A DNA stretch of 64,000 bases from positions 434,001-498,000 of the forward strand of contig OW568868.1 in assembly GCA_938743325.2 (NCBI GenBank), in the 5' to 3' direction. A program made the translations under genes and the position numbers. Below the pieces are notes generated by a model. It saw only the letters and a list, made by a program, of their open reading frames with translations, did no database searches and was not told the DNA's origin. The stretch comes from Pycnococcus provasolii. Lineage: Eukaryota; Chlorophyta; Pseudoscourfieldiophyceae; Pseudoscourfieldiales; Pycnococcaceae. Shown piece after piece: positions 47,159 to 56,179 of this stretch (its first letter is position 1; the number at the start of each line of letters is the position of its first letter).

Positions 47159-48200
47159 CCGTACCCTAAGAAAGTAAGATACAAGCATAAAATAATACGG
47201 TAGTTACCACCCGGGTCCAGGGGGTGGGGTGATCCAATCGATCTAAAAAAGCGAACCCCTAAAGCGAACTATCGTAACCCCTATTTTTTAACATAGCGTT
47301 GCATTGCGCCGGACCTTCTCATGCCATAGGCAGATAGGGCACGGGTGGTAGATATTTCGGGTTTGCTCTTTCGGGGTTTCGAAACCTTTTTTCCCCCCTT
47401 GGTAACCTCCCTTTGGTTCATTTTTCAATCCCTTCGCTCGCGTTCGGCAATCGGCATGTATAACCTTCATAACGAAGTCTCCGATCCCGTCTGCCCGGAT
47501 TCCGTTAACTAAAAAGTAAAACTATAAACTATTGGCTTGACGAGTCGCGTACTGTATTTGATCATGCCAAACCTGATCCATGTGATGTTCCGTTGACGAC
47601 TTGACGTTGACGTTGACGTTGCCTATCATATCTTTTCACCGCAAGCTTTTTTGGATGTCACAACAGGTCGGCATTTTTGCAAGCAAAAATGCCGATGCCT
47701 GTCACCACACAACGGCAAGTGATCAGGTGATCAGGTGATCAGGTGATCAGGTGATCAGGTGATCAGGTGATCAGGCAAGTCTCTGACAGTCCTCTGACAG
47801 GTCTGACAAGGGTACCTTGCAAGGTCGATGTCAACAGCGATGGGTTGTCGACATCGCCCTTCGGCCCTTGCCCTTTTTCACTCACGTCTACTGTACATAT
47901 CCCTCAGGCTCGTCCCCCAGGCTCGTAAAGGTTTAAAGGGTCGTCCTCCTCCTCTGTTCTCCGAAGAGGCTACTCCGAAGGCTCCGATCCGCATCAGCCT
48001 ATTACGATATACAGCCAGATAGTTGGTAGATCATCAGCCTCCTGAGTCAGTCCCTGGGTTTTGTTTTTCTTTTTTCACCGTCACGACACGGACGTCCTCT
48101 TGCCTGTACTGTGCTGTATTTGTTTCAAGCCATTCTTCTTTCTTACGCACTCGGTGATAACCCTTCGGTGATTACGTTAGGATAGTAGGTTGTTACGTTC
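47159..48200. repeat. Intergenic kilobase with hairpin and 8-bp GATCAGGT tandem repeat
   Basis: No gene is evident. A perfect stem GGCATTTTTGC/GCAAAAATGCC lies near 47672-47694. Seven to eight copies of TGATCAGG (each containing the TGATCA palindrome) run from about 47719 to 47776. TTGACG repeats occur at 47593-47620. Confidence 0.7.
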
Positions 48201-49541
48201 ATGGCGTCTTCTTCGTCTCCCCCTCTTGAGGATCCGTCAGCACAACAACCACTCATGTCAGCACCCTTTGAAAACAGTGATTCTTCAACGAAATCACTCA
48301 AATCACTCGAATCCGCTACGAGAGATTTAAGGCTTCTGCTAGAGAACGGTATCGCGCAGAGATTTCAACTGAAAAAGTGGTGCGAAGATCCCACAGGAGG
48401 AAACTGCATATGCGGACACGACTACTGGTCCTCGAACCACCTGACCATACTGCACTCTCTGCTCCTGCCCGTGCGACCAGAGGCGGTCAAGCTTATCGCG
48501 CTCGAGGAACTGCAAAACAGAACAGACTTGGACGCAAGTGCACTCGAGTACGGAGAGGTGGACCTCTCGAACCTCGCGGACGTGCTGCGAGACGTCGCGA
48601 AGGAGGCGGCGAAGGCGACGGAGGGTGACGACGACGAAGCGCCAGCCATCTTCTGGGACCTCGGAAGCGGGTGTGGTAAGGTGGTGTTCGCCGCGGCGGC
48701 GACCGGCGCTTTCACGGCGTGCTTTGGCGTCGAAATTCTCCGTGACGTCGCAGCCATCGGAGACGCTCTGCTGCCCGAAGTGCGTACGTACGTTGCGCAC
48801 AAACGGTGCGTTGATGTGCGCCTATTTCGCGGCGACGCGCTTCGCGGCCCGACGGCACGATGGTGGCCGTCGGCGGAAGTGCCTCCGCAGGATGCAACTG
48901 TCGAGGGCGACGAGGGTGGTCTGCTGCTTGTTGGCGAAGAGCGTGATGAGGGAGACTCAGCTTCAGCGTCACTGTCGGCGACACAGCCACCTTCACCCCC
49001 TGCGCGAACTTCAAATGCATCTCTCGTCGTCTACTGCGATTGTACGCTGTTCGACGAAGCTGGACGAATACGCCTGGCGCATATTGCAGAACGCCACATG
49101 CCTGCCGGTGCCTGCGTTGCCACCGCACTGCTCCCTTTGCCGACTCGTGCATTTCGTGTCACTGCGGTGCGACCCGTCAAATTTTCCTGGGGCGAGGCTG
49201 AGGTGGTGGTGCAACGCCGCCGCGCCGTGAACGAACCTTTTGGATTGTGTGCGAGATGCTTCGATCAAATGGTCCTTCGATCGCAGGATGGCGGCGAGCA
49301 GGATCACCTAGAGCAGGAGCAGGTTAACACCAGCGACGATCCCGTTGGCGCATGTCACCTCTGCGGATGGCTATGGTGCCACTCTCGTGGCTGCCGCGTG
49401 ACATGCGCGGTGTGTGAGAAGAACGTGTGCAGCGACTGCTCGTCGACGCATGGTGATGGAGAAAAATCCGTCGACATTTGCGTGCAATGTGCGCCGCCTC
49501 AGGACACGATGAACGACGACGACGACGACGACGACGAATGA
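48201..49541 (+). CDS. DOT1-like SAM methyltransferase with C-terminal Cys-rich zinc finger
   Basis: The protein has 446 residues from the ATG at 48201. Residues 45-75 hold a Cys/His cluster (WCEDPTGGNCICGHDYW). The Rossmann SAM-binding motif is at about 150: FWDLGSGCGKVVFAAA, followed by FGVEILRDVAAIGDALL, as in DOT1-type histone H3K79 methyltransferases and their algal relatives. Residues 250-330 continue the fold (SLVVYCDCTLFDEAGRIRLA, AGACVATALLPLPTRAF). Residues 349-433 contain CARCFDQM, CHLCGWLWCHSRGC, CAVCEKNVCSDC and CVQC, a treble-clef or B-box-like zinc module. The tail is poly-Asp. Chromatin methylation is inferred from the fold only; the substrate is open. Confidence 0.78.
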   Translation: MASSSSPPLEDPSAQQPLMSAPFENSDSSTKSLKSLESATRDLRLLLENGIAQRFQLKKWCEDPTGGNCICGHDYWSSNHLTILHSLLLPVRPEAVKLIALEELQNRTDLDASALEYGEVDLSNLADVLRDVAKEAAKATEGDDDEAPAIFWDLGSGCGKVVFAAAATGAFTACFGVEILRDVAAIGDALLPEVRTYVAHKRCVDVRLFRGDALRGPTARWWPSAEVPPQDATVEGDEGGLLLVGEERDEGDSASASLSATQPPSPPARTSNASLVVYCDCTLFDEAGRIRLAHIAERHMPAGACVATALLPLPTRAFRVTAVRPVKFSWGEAEVVVQRRRAVNEPFGLCARCFDQMVLRSQDGGEQDHLEQEQVNTSDDPVGACHLCGWLWCHSRGCRVTCAVCEKNVCSDCSSTHGDGEKSVDICVQCAPPQDTMNDDDDDDDE

Positions 49542-49692
49542 CAAAATTAGGAATTGATGCCGTGTGTATATATTTTTTGGTTGTTCCATGTAAGAAAGAA
49601 ATCTGTGGTGATTTTTCGCGACACACTTTTTACAAACATGCGCAACAGTAGTGGCAACCTGAGGTTTGTACATACTTCCTCTTTCCTTTTGT

Positions 49693-50711
49693 TCAGCGGA
49701 AGTACACAGACTTGCGCGCCTTGCTGGAACGTGCCCAAGGGCTTGGTGGGGCGTTCACCATAGGCTCAGGAAACCAGGAAATGTTCCTGTCGCTGTCGTT
49801 CTCCTTGGCAGGCATTGGCTGATCCCACGCGCGTGGCGACAGCGTGCGCTTCGCACCAAGCCGCGCATCCTGCGCGAGTCGCGCGTCAATGTCGCGCAGG
49901 TCTTCGAACTTGTATCCTGCGGGTGCGAGTATGTCTGATTCGAGTCTCTCGAGGACTTCCTGAGCACAGACTGCGTACGTTTTGTACGAGTCAGAGGCGT
50001 GTTGGCTGGTGTCCTTCGCTGCCGCTGTCGTGTGCGGATAGGCTGATGGCGCGCGCAGCGCACGCTGTGCCGTCGAGTGCAGTGCCCTGCGAAGAGGTGG
50101 GGTGAGAGGGGGAGGTTTGCGTGTTGGTCAGGATTATGTGACGGCAATTAGTGTGTGTGAGCGTGCGTGCGTGCGTGCGTGCGTTTCACGTACCATGCAG
50201 CCCCTGCACACTTGGGTGTATCGACACGTCCGTCTCGAAGCATGTTCGCGAGTTCGACGAGGCAAGAGTGGTACTGTGCGACGAACGCGACGTTGACTGG
50301 GAATTCCTCCGGTGCGAAGAGGAGCGGTTCAAACTTCATGGCGAGCACCCACTCTCTGGTGCACATGTCCGTGGCAGCTGCGTCGAGACCCGCGACGAGG
50401 TCAAGAAGCGCGACGAGCGCGTCGGCGTCCTTGGCTGCGAGTGCCGCGATGCGTGCGGCATACGCGGGTGGAATCACACCACTGCTACAAGTGCCAGTGC
50501 CCACAAAACCCCCTAAATGTGCAGGATGAGTCACATTCAAAGAGGAAGGCTGAAGTGGAAGCGGGGACACACCATCCCTATCCACACCATCCACACCACC
50601 GACCACACCATCCACACCACAAGGCGACCCCGAAGGCGAAGAAGAGAAAGACGACGAGTGGTATCCTGACAGGTACGACTGCTCGAACGCACGCTGCAGG
50701 AGGTGCGCCAT
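49693..50711 (-). CDS. Unknown protein in two exons
   Basis: Exon 1 is 50711-50194, starting MAHLLQRAFEQSYLSGY; the upstream frame begins with TTG. The intron is 50193-50087 (107 bp, donor GTACGTG, acceptor TTCGCAG, with a GCAC/GTGC repeat) and exon 2 is 50086-49693, ending SKARKSVYFR. Joining GCATG to GGCACTG keeps the frame and gives 303 residues. Residues 15-50 are Ser/Gly/Val/Asp low complexity. The conserved-looking helical core is AYAARIAALAAKDADALVAL, MCTREWVLAMKFEPLLFAPE, then YKTYAVCAQEVLERLESDIL and YKFEDLRDIDARLAQDARLG. I do not recognise the family. The coding quality of exon 2 supports the model. Confidence 0.7.
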
Positions 50712-51184
50712 TATTCTGTGAACTATTCTCAATGTGGGGGGAAAATGACTTGACTTGACCGACAGACACGTTGTGGTCTCGTCTTTTTTTTCCCGGGGAG
50801 GAGAATTTCAAACTCGAGATTGTGGGGGGGAGATTGCAAAGGGGGTCCACTTCTTCCCTCCCTTGGGCTTCTCCTTGGCTTGTTCTGTTCTGGGTGGGGA
50901 TACGTCTGTGCACGGTTATTTTTTGTGGTGTTTGGGGATCTCGGGCGGAGAGGGGGATAATTGTCCAATTTCGTGAACGGAAGTGTAACATAACAACGAC
51001 GAGCGCCGCGGCGGCATGATGTCATTGGATTTCATGCGCGGCTACATTGCAGCGCATGAGTCGCAAACGCCTTCGCCGCCGATACCCGGCACAACGACCG
51101 CCCACGCCGACAATCGGCTTTGATCGTCGGTCTTAGAATTTCTTAGGACCGACGATCAGGTGCCAAGTATCCAAGAAGTGGGCG
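50712..51184. other. Intergenic region with a perfect hairpin
   Basis: No gene is visible. An 11-bp perfect inverted repeat GATCGTCGGTC...GACCGACGATC with a 14-nt spacer lies at 51122-51157, next to the decayed gene. Confidence 0.6.
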
Positions 51185-51833
51185 ATGCTTCGGTGGGCTC
51201 CGCCTTTCCCACGGCGGTGTATTTCCTCTTCGCTGCAGATCCGCCCCCTCTTCCTTGCCTCTACCCGGACTTCAGGGTTGGGGACACCGTGGCGCTCTCG
51301 CCATCGGCGTTATCTGCTTCGATTGCGATCCCATGAAACGTACGCCTGTACGCCAAAGCTTTCGACGATGCGGATGTTCCTATGGACGTCACTTTCAGTC
51401 GGACTCATTGAGGAAGAATTTGATGCGGAAATACTCTACGCGATTACCGCCAACCCAAAAACAGACACGCCACTGCAAGCAATCGACGTCGCTCACAATG
51501 GGCACACGCATCGCAACGGAGCGAGATTGTGGCGCGCACTCGTCGACGCATTCGAGTCACGTGTAAGAGGCACGCGCATCGAGCGCTTGTGGCCATTGAC
51601 AGAGGGGAACGTTGGGCGGGCCCTTTTTTCTGCGGTGCGCGCCGCCGCCGGTTTTTTGTGGGCCCCCGGGCCCGGGCCCCGGGGGCGGGGAGGCCCGGCG
51701 TGGCCAGCGGAGGCGGGAGAGAAATCCGGAGTCCCCAACCCGTTTCCCCAAAATCTGAAAATCATCATTGTCGTGATTTGGCATGTGCATGCGCATGTGT
51801 ATGTCATCGCACGCGCTGTCACTGTTTTAGTTT
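51161..51833 (+). pseudogene. Decayed protein gene with in-frame stops and a frameshift
   Basis: One frame reads VPSIQEVGDASVGSAFPTAV and then PCLYPDFRVGDTVALSPSAL, meets TGA at 51334, continues NVRLYAKAFDDADVPMDVTF to TGA at 51409. The protein-like signal then moves to the next frame (IEEEFDAEILYAITANPKTD). That frame runs to 51833 through a very GC-rich stretch (51650-51715). The change of coding signal across frames indicates a pseudogene, a sequencing error or unrecognised introns. The family is not recognised. Confidence 0.45.
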
Positions 51834-51884
51834 AAGACTGACTTGCTGTAAAGAGAGGTGCTGACTAATCGTAGGAAGGAAGGT

Positions 51885-52847
51885 ATGCCGTTCTACGATC
51901 TGAACGTCGTCGTGTCGTCGTCCTCCGGTGTCGAAGCAACATCCGCCGCCGCCGCACTGTCACAGCCATCCCTAGCGCGCATCGTTACCGCGGCTGAACT
52001 GCTTGGCATAAAAGGAGGCGTCGCCTTCGCACACGTCGTGCAAAAGAGAATGCCTACGCTCTCCAAGAAGAATCCGGACGTTCTCGACCTCGCGGCTTTC
52101 CAAACTGGTGGTACATACGACAAGATTCAAGTCTACTCGCGTTTGACCATTGAGGCGTCGGAAGTCGCACACGTCGCGTTTCTCGCCGGCGACGAGGCAA
52201 AGACCGCGGCTGACCAGGATGCGCGTAACGCAGCAAAGGGATTTGATATCGTCGCCGTGCGCCCGCTCACTGCAGACGTGCTCGCTTGGGCGTGCAGGAA
52301 CGCTCGGACATTCGACGTGCTGTCTCTCGACCTCGCCACAAGATTGCCGTTCCGCCTCGCCGCAAAACCTCTGAACGCGGCGAGAGACGCCGGCGTCGCT
52401 CTTGAGGTGTCATTTGGGCCGGCGCTGCGCGGTGGGCCGACGGCAAGAAGACAGCTCTTCGCCAACGCGCAGCTCCTCGCTCACGCGCTCGGCATGGTTG
52501 GAGGTAATCCGATGCCGCCGCGAGGCGTGCGAAGGCGTGGCGTCCTGCTCACGTCCGCCGCAACACGTGCTGAGGACATGCGCGCACCGCGCGACGCCGC
52601 AAACTTGGCGACGCTCATGGGATTCACGGTCGACGGCGCTCTCGCTGCGGTGTCTCGCGTTCCTGAGGAGGTGCTCCAACGCGGTGCACAGCGCCGAACG
52701 GGTGTGGTGGGCGTGCTGAAGGTGGAAGACGCCATGGACGACGATTACGAGGAGGAGGACGAGGAGGACGAGGAGGACAAGGAGGACGCTGACGACGACG
52801 ATGCTGACGATGACGACGATAATGATGTGATGGACCTTGAAAACTAG
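51885..52847 (+). CDS. RPP30: RNase P/MRP protein subunit Rpp30
   Basis: The protein has 320 residues from the ATG at 51885 (MPFYDLNVVV); the upstream extension begins with GTG. The Rpp30 TIM-barrel signature is present: YDLNVVV at the start, YSRLTIEAS, GFDIVAVRPLTADVLAWACR, DVLSLDLATRLPFRL, AARDAGVALEVSFGPALRGG and RGVLLTSAATRAEDMRAPRD with DAANLATLMGFT. It is a core subunit of nuclear RNase P and MRP, which process tRNA 5' ends and rRNA. The C-terminal 45 residues are an Asp/Glu run encoded by GAGGAC/GACGAT repeats, longer than in animal homologues. Confidence 0.95.
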   Translation: MPFYDLNVVVSSSSGVEATSAAAALSQPSLARIVTAAELLGIKGGVAFAHVVQKRMPTLSKKNPDVLDLAAFQTGGTYDKIQVYSRLTIEASEVAHVAFLAGDEAKTAADQDARNAAKGFDIVAVRPLTADVLAWACRNARTFDVLSLDLATRLPFRLAAKPLNAARDAGVALEVSFGPALRGGPTARRQLFANAQLLAHALGMVGGNPMPPRGVRRRGVLLTSAATRAEDMRAPRDAANLATLMGFTVDGALAAVSRVPEEVLQRGAQRRTGVVGVLKVEDAMDDDYEEEDEEDEEDKEDADDDDADDDDDNDVMDLEN

Positions 52848-53071
52848 CGAATACTTATGATGATGTAAAATTACCTACACTGCAACAACAACCTGAGACA
52901 CTCTCTTCATGTCGCGTCTCCCGTTCCTTCATAGCAATCATCATCATCATCATCATCAACCCCCTTCCATCTTATTCATCATCACGGCAGCAAAGCAACA
53001 CACACACAAAAGAAAACAAAACAAAAGAACTGGTCCAAGCCTCATCACGATTCTCTCAAAAGCAAGAGAGA

Positions 53072-54415
53072 TTACGCGGTTGTTGTCGTGAAGCACTTGC
53101 CAGAAATGTCGGCGATTTCGAGAAGCGTCTGCGCATTCGCCTGATCCGATGTGATCAAGTTCTTCCATACTTGTGAAATCGCCACCTTGTCCGCTTCACT
53201 GGACACGCTGTCGAGTGCCTGCGAAATCCTCCAAAGCATGGAAAGCAGTATGTTCATCGTCGCCTCGTCGACAACTGTGCCCTGATCCGCGGCGGCCGTC
53301 GTAAGTTTCGCCATAGTGCCGACCATCACCTTCACATCTTGCACACTCTTCACCTTGCTAAGCGGAAGGCCAACCTGCTCGAAGAAATCGCCCATGTCGA
53401 TGCCCTCTGGCAGCGACTTTTGAATTTCCATGGCAATGTTCATGTTTTTCTCCATGTTCGCGACGTTATCCGGCGTGCACTTCGTGACGCCCACCGGCGC
53501 CATGGATTTCATCATCGTCATGATGGCCCCCACAGTATCGGGAGAAAGGTCGGCTTCCGCGAGAGCTGGAACGACCGATTTGAAAATCGACTCGCACTGA
53601 GCGTTTGACATGGTCACGCCAGCACCACTCATTGTCAGGATCATGATGGGGCAGATCGATGCAGGATTGAGATTAGTCAACGCTGATCCTCCCGTGCCCG
53701 ATGCGAGGAAGCCGTTGATCATTGTCGACATTGCCGGATTACTGAGCATACCACTAACCGCAATGAGCATGTTGCACATCTCCTCCGGCGTGAATTGGGC
53801 CTGCATCTCCTTCATCATTGGCTGAACCACCTTGAACATCTTCTCGAATTCCTCTCCATCCATTTTCGTTGCCAACTCTCCATACATGTCAAGCATCGAC
53901 TTGAGTATGGAGTCTGGCAAATCAACCATCTGCGAGGTTGCCGCAGCACCACCCTGGTTGAATTGCGCGGCAAGTTTGACAGACACGCCAGTTTCAGGAT
54001 TGAGCATAGGTCCCATAGTGTTCATAACACTCACCGATTCGGCAGCCGTCATGTTGCCCATCGCCTGCTTGGAGAGCTGGACGATCTGCTCCGCTTGCTC
54101 CTTTGTCATCGTATCGAGATTCGCCTGCTCGCGCACTGCTCCTCCACTCGCGTCGTTCGTCTTCACCGCCGTTGGCGACACCGGCGTCGCAAATACCATA
54201 GCGAGCGCCTTTGCGACATTCGGCTCGATACTGGCTCCGGTGATGTTTTTGTAGATTGCCTGATTCGCCTCCGCTGGCGTTCCTTGGAACGGGCACGACG
54301 CCGTCACGGAGACGGTGGTGGCGGTCTCGGCAGCAGCAGCATGGACGAGTGCCGTGGTGGTGGTGGTGGCAAGCGTCGCCACGAGGAGGATCTGGATCGT
54401 CGTCGTAGTAAGCAT
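53072..54415 (-). CDS. Secreted Met-rich helical protein, unknown
   Basis: The protein has 447 residues from the ATG at 54415; a GTG upstream at 54472 is not preferred. The N-terminus MLTTTTIQILLVATLATTTT is a clear signal peptide ending near AAAAE. The mature part is helical and rich in Met, with pairs such as MLDMYGELATKMDGEEFEKM, VVQPMMKEMQAQFTPEEM and TMMKSMAP. It has six scattered Cys (CPF near the N-terminus; CNM, ICP, QCES, KCTP, KCF), so disulfides are likely outside the cytosol. No known domain is recognised. Confidence 0.65.
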   Translation of the reverse strand: MLTTTTIQILLVATLATTTTTALVHAAAAETATTVSVTASCPFQGTPAEANQAIYKNITGASIEPNVAKALAMVFATPVSPTAVKTNDASGGAVREQANLDTMTKEQAEQIVQLSKQAMGNMTAAESVSVMNTMGPMLNPETGVSVKLAAQFNQGGAAATSQMVDLPDSILKSMLDMYGELATKMDGEEFEKMFKVVQPMMKEMQAQFTPEEMCNMLIAVSGMLSNPAMSTMINGFLASGTGGSALTNLNPASICPIMILTMSGAGVTMSNAQCESIFKSVVPALAEADLSPDTVGAIMTMMKSMAPVGVTKCTPDNVANMEKNMNIAMEIQKSLPEGIDMGDFFEQVGLPLSKVKSVQDVKVMVGTMAKLTTAAADQGTVVDEATMNILLSMLWRISQALDSVSSEADKVAISQVWKNLITSDQANAQTLLEIADISGKCFTTTTA

Positions 54416-54748
54416 GTTGTTGTTGGTATTGATTGGCGTACGCCGTGATAAGTAAAGTATGAATATCAGCACTTGCGAGATTCTTTATTCTTGGCGATGA
54501 GGGAAGCCGAAAAAGATGTGAACCGTCAGTACTCGGAGAGTCGGTTGGGACAAGACCACCACGTGGGTCCAGAGCGTAAAGTTTGGGGGTTTAAAAACAG
54601 GAGACCCCCTTTTGGGTTTTGAAAGATGGAATTCGCGCCGCCGGGGAGGGCCGGAGGGTGGTCGATGTGCGTCGAAAATCCATCATCCAAAAACAATGTA
54701 TGTTACCACATCTTGTACACACACCTACCACTTCTGACTTCTCAAAGC

Positions 54749-55921
54749 TCACTGAGGATTTGTTGTTGTTGTTGTTGTTGTGTGGATACCGCGTTTGTCA
54801 GCGTCGCTGCTGCTGTAGTTGTGAATGTGAACCGTCGCGCCATGAAAAATGTAGTTGATCGTCGTAGTAGCACCACCACCACCGCCGGAAGGAGGCGACG
54901 AGGCGTATGGTGCCGCCGATGATGCGACGGGGGGAGGAGGAGGGAGAACTTGTCGTCGAGGTTGTTCTGCCACCAATGGCGGAGGTGGTGGCGGCGCTTC
55001 GTGACAATGTTGCTGCATCGATGATGATGTCACCCTGTGATTGAGTTTTTGTTGCAGTAGCGATATGGTCTTCGCGGCGTGCGCGACAGAGGAATGGTAC
55101 TCTTTAGGAACTTGCACCGTGTCATCGAAGTTGAGTAGAGCTGAGTCCTTGTTCAAGTCACGCCAAGCGCGGTCGCGCACGAACGCTGCCTCCTCGGCAG
55201 TTTCGTACGTTCCCAGGTAAATACGCTGGCTGTTGTGCGAAACTTGTGCCTCGAACTTCCTTTTCGCCTTGTTTTTGGAAACACCGCGGTAGGATGACGA
55301 CGGCGGCGGCGAGAATATTTGGCGCGGCTGATGTTGCGTGAGCGTGTTATCATCTTGGGTCATCGCGTCGTCGTCGTCGTCGTCATCGCCAAGACCACAA
55401 GCGGCAGCAACAACAGCTTCAGCGTCGGTGATTTTCTTCTCAAGAGGAGGACGACGAGGGTCGTCTTCAGCTTCGACTTCAACGGACGTTCGGACGTTGC
55501 CATGGATCGCCAGTTGGTCTCTGTTGTGTTGTTCATTGTGTTGCTGCTGCATCTTCATCTTCTTTTTTTCAGGTTCATCATCACATCCGGTAGCAGAGAG
55601 ATGATCGCGACGCTTCAGCAGATCTTTCTTGCTCATGAGAATTCCATTCTCGTCGTGCGATTGCGAAGGAGACGGCGTGTGTGACGGCGACTTCGTCGTC
55701 TTTGCCATCGTGAAGAATGGTGGGAGTGGGAATGATGGTGGTGGTGGTGCTGTTGCTGCTGCGCCGCCCTCGGAATTTGGTGGTAAGGCGGCAGTTCGTG
55801 TCGGCGAGGCGGTCGCCAGCGCACGTGCTGCTTTCACGTACTGCTGATCAGCGTCGCCTTCGTCTTCCCCGCGGCGGAGTAGCGCCAAGCCGGCGGCTTT
55901 TTCTTGCTGCTGCTGCTGCAT
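54749..55921 (-). CDS. AP2/ERF-domain transcription factor
   Basis: The protein has 390 residues from the ATG at 55921 (MQQQQQEKAAG). A single AP2 domain lies near 207-268: SSYRGVSKNKAKRKFEAQVS, RIYLGTYETAEEAAFVRDRA, then WRDLNKDSALLNFDD. The YRG and RAYD-like (RDRAWRDL) elements are kept, with LGTY in place of the plant WLGTF. The flanks are disordered, with Gln, Pro, Gly, Asp and Thr runs from simple repeats. AP2 proteins bind GC-rich DNA elements in plants and algae. The sequence after the AP2 domain (SVAHAAKTISLLQQKLNHR) may extend the last helix. Confidence 0.88.
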   Translation of the reverse strand: MQQQQQEKAAGLALLRRGEDEGDADQQYVKAARALATASPTRTAALPPNSEGGAAATAPPPPSFPLPPFFTMAKTTKSPSHTPSPSQSHDENGILMSKKDLLKRRDHLSATGCDDEPEKKKMKMQQQHNEQHNRDQLAIHGNVRTSVEVEAEDDPRRPPLEKKITDAEAVVAAACGLGDDDDDDDAMTQDDNTLTQHQPRQIFSPPPSSSYRGVSKNKAKRKFEAQVSHNSQRIYLGTYETAEEAAFVRDRAWRDLNKDSALLNFDDTVQVPKEYHSSVAHAAKTISLLQQKLNHRVTSSSMQQHCHEAPPPPPPLVAEQPRRQVLPPPPPVASSAAPYASSPPSGGGGGATTTINYIFHGATVHIHNYSSSDADKRGIHTTTTTTTNPQ

Positions 55922-56179
55922 CGATCTACGATAGAATCGCCACTGATCGCTGAAACAAGAAAATGCGCGTTACCGGGGGAGGGGGAAGGGACAGGGCGAC
56001 AGTCGAATCCTCCAGTTGTTTTGGTCGGGGGTCTAGCTAAGTAAACCCCGATTTTCTGAAAAAGAATGCAAACCCCGAAAAATCAAACTTCAAAATCACT
56101 TCCTCCCTTCTCTCATCAGCAGAGGCGTCACACAATTCATTTTCATTTTTTTTTCATTTTTTGGAACAATCTTCTGAGA

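Noticed and set aside
45325-47188. Minus frames across the rhodanese gene (46444-47188) and minus frame 45325-45720
   Set aside because: The first group lies opposite the recognised rhodanese domain and the second is an alternative frame of the TPR-like gene; neither has a domain.
51334-51411. Selenocysteine or reassigned TGA codons in 51161-51833
   Set aside because: Other genes here end with TGA in the normal way, and the coding signal also changes frame, which recoding of TGA would not explain.
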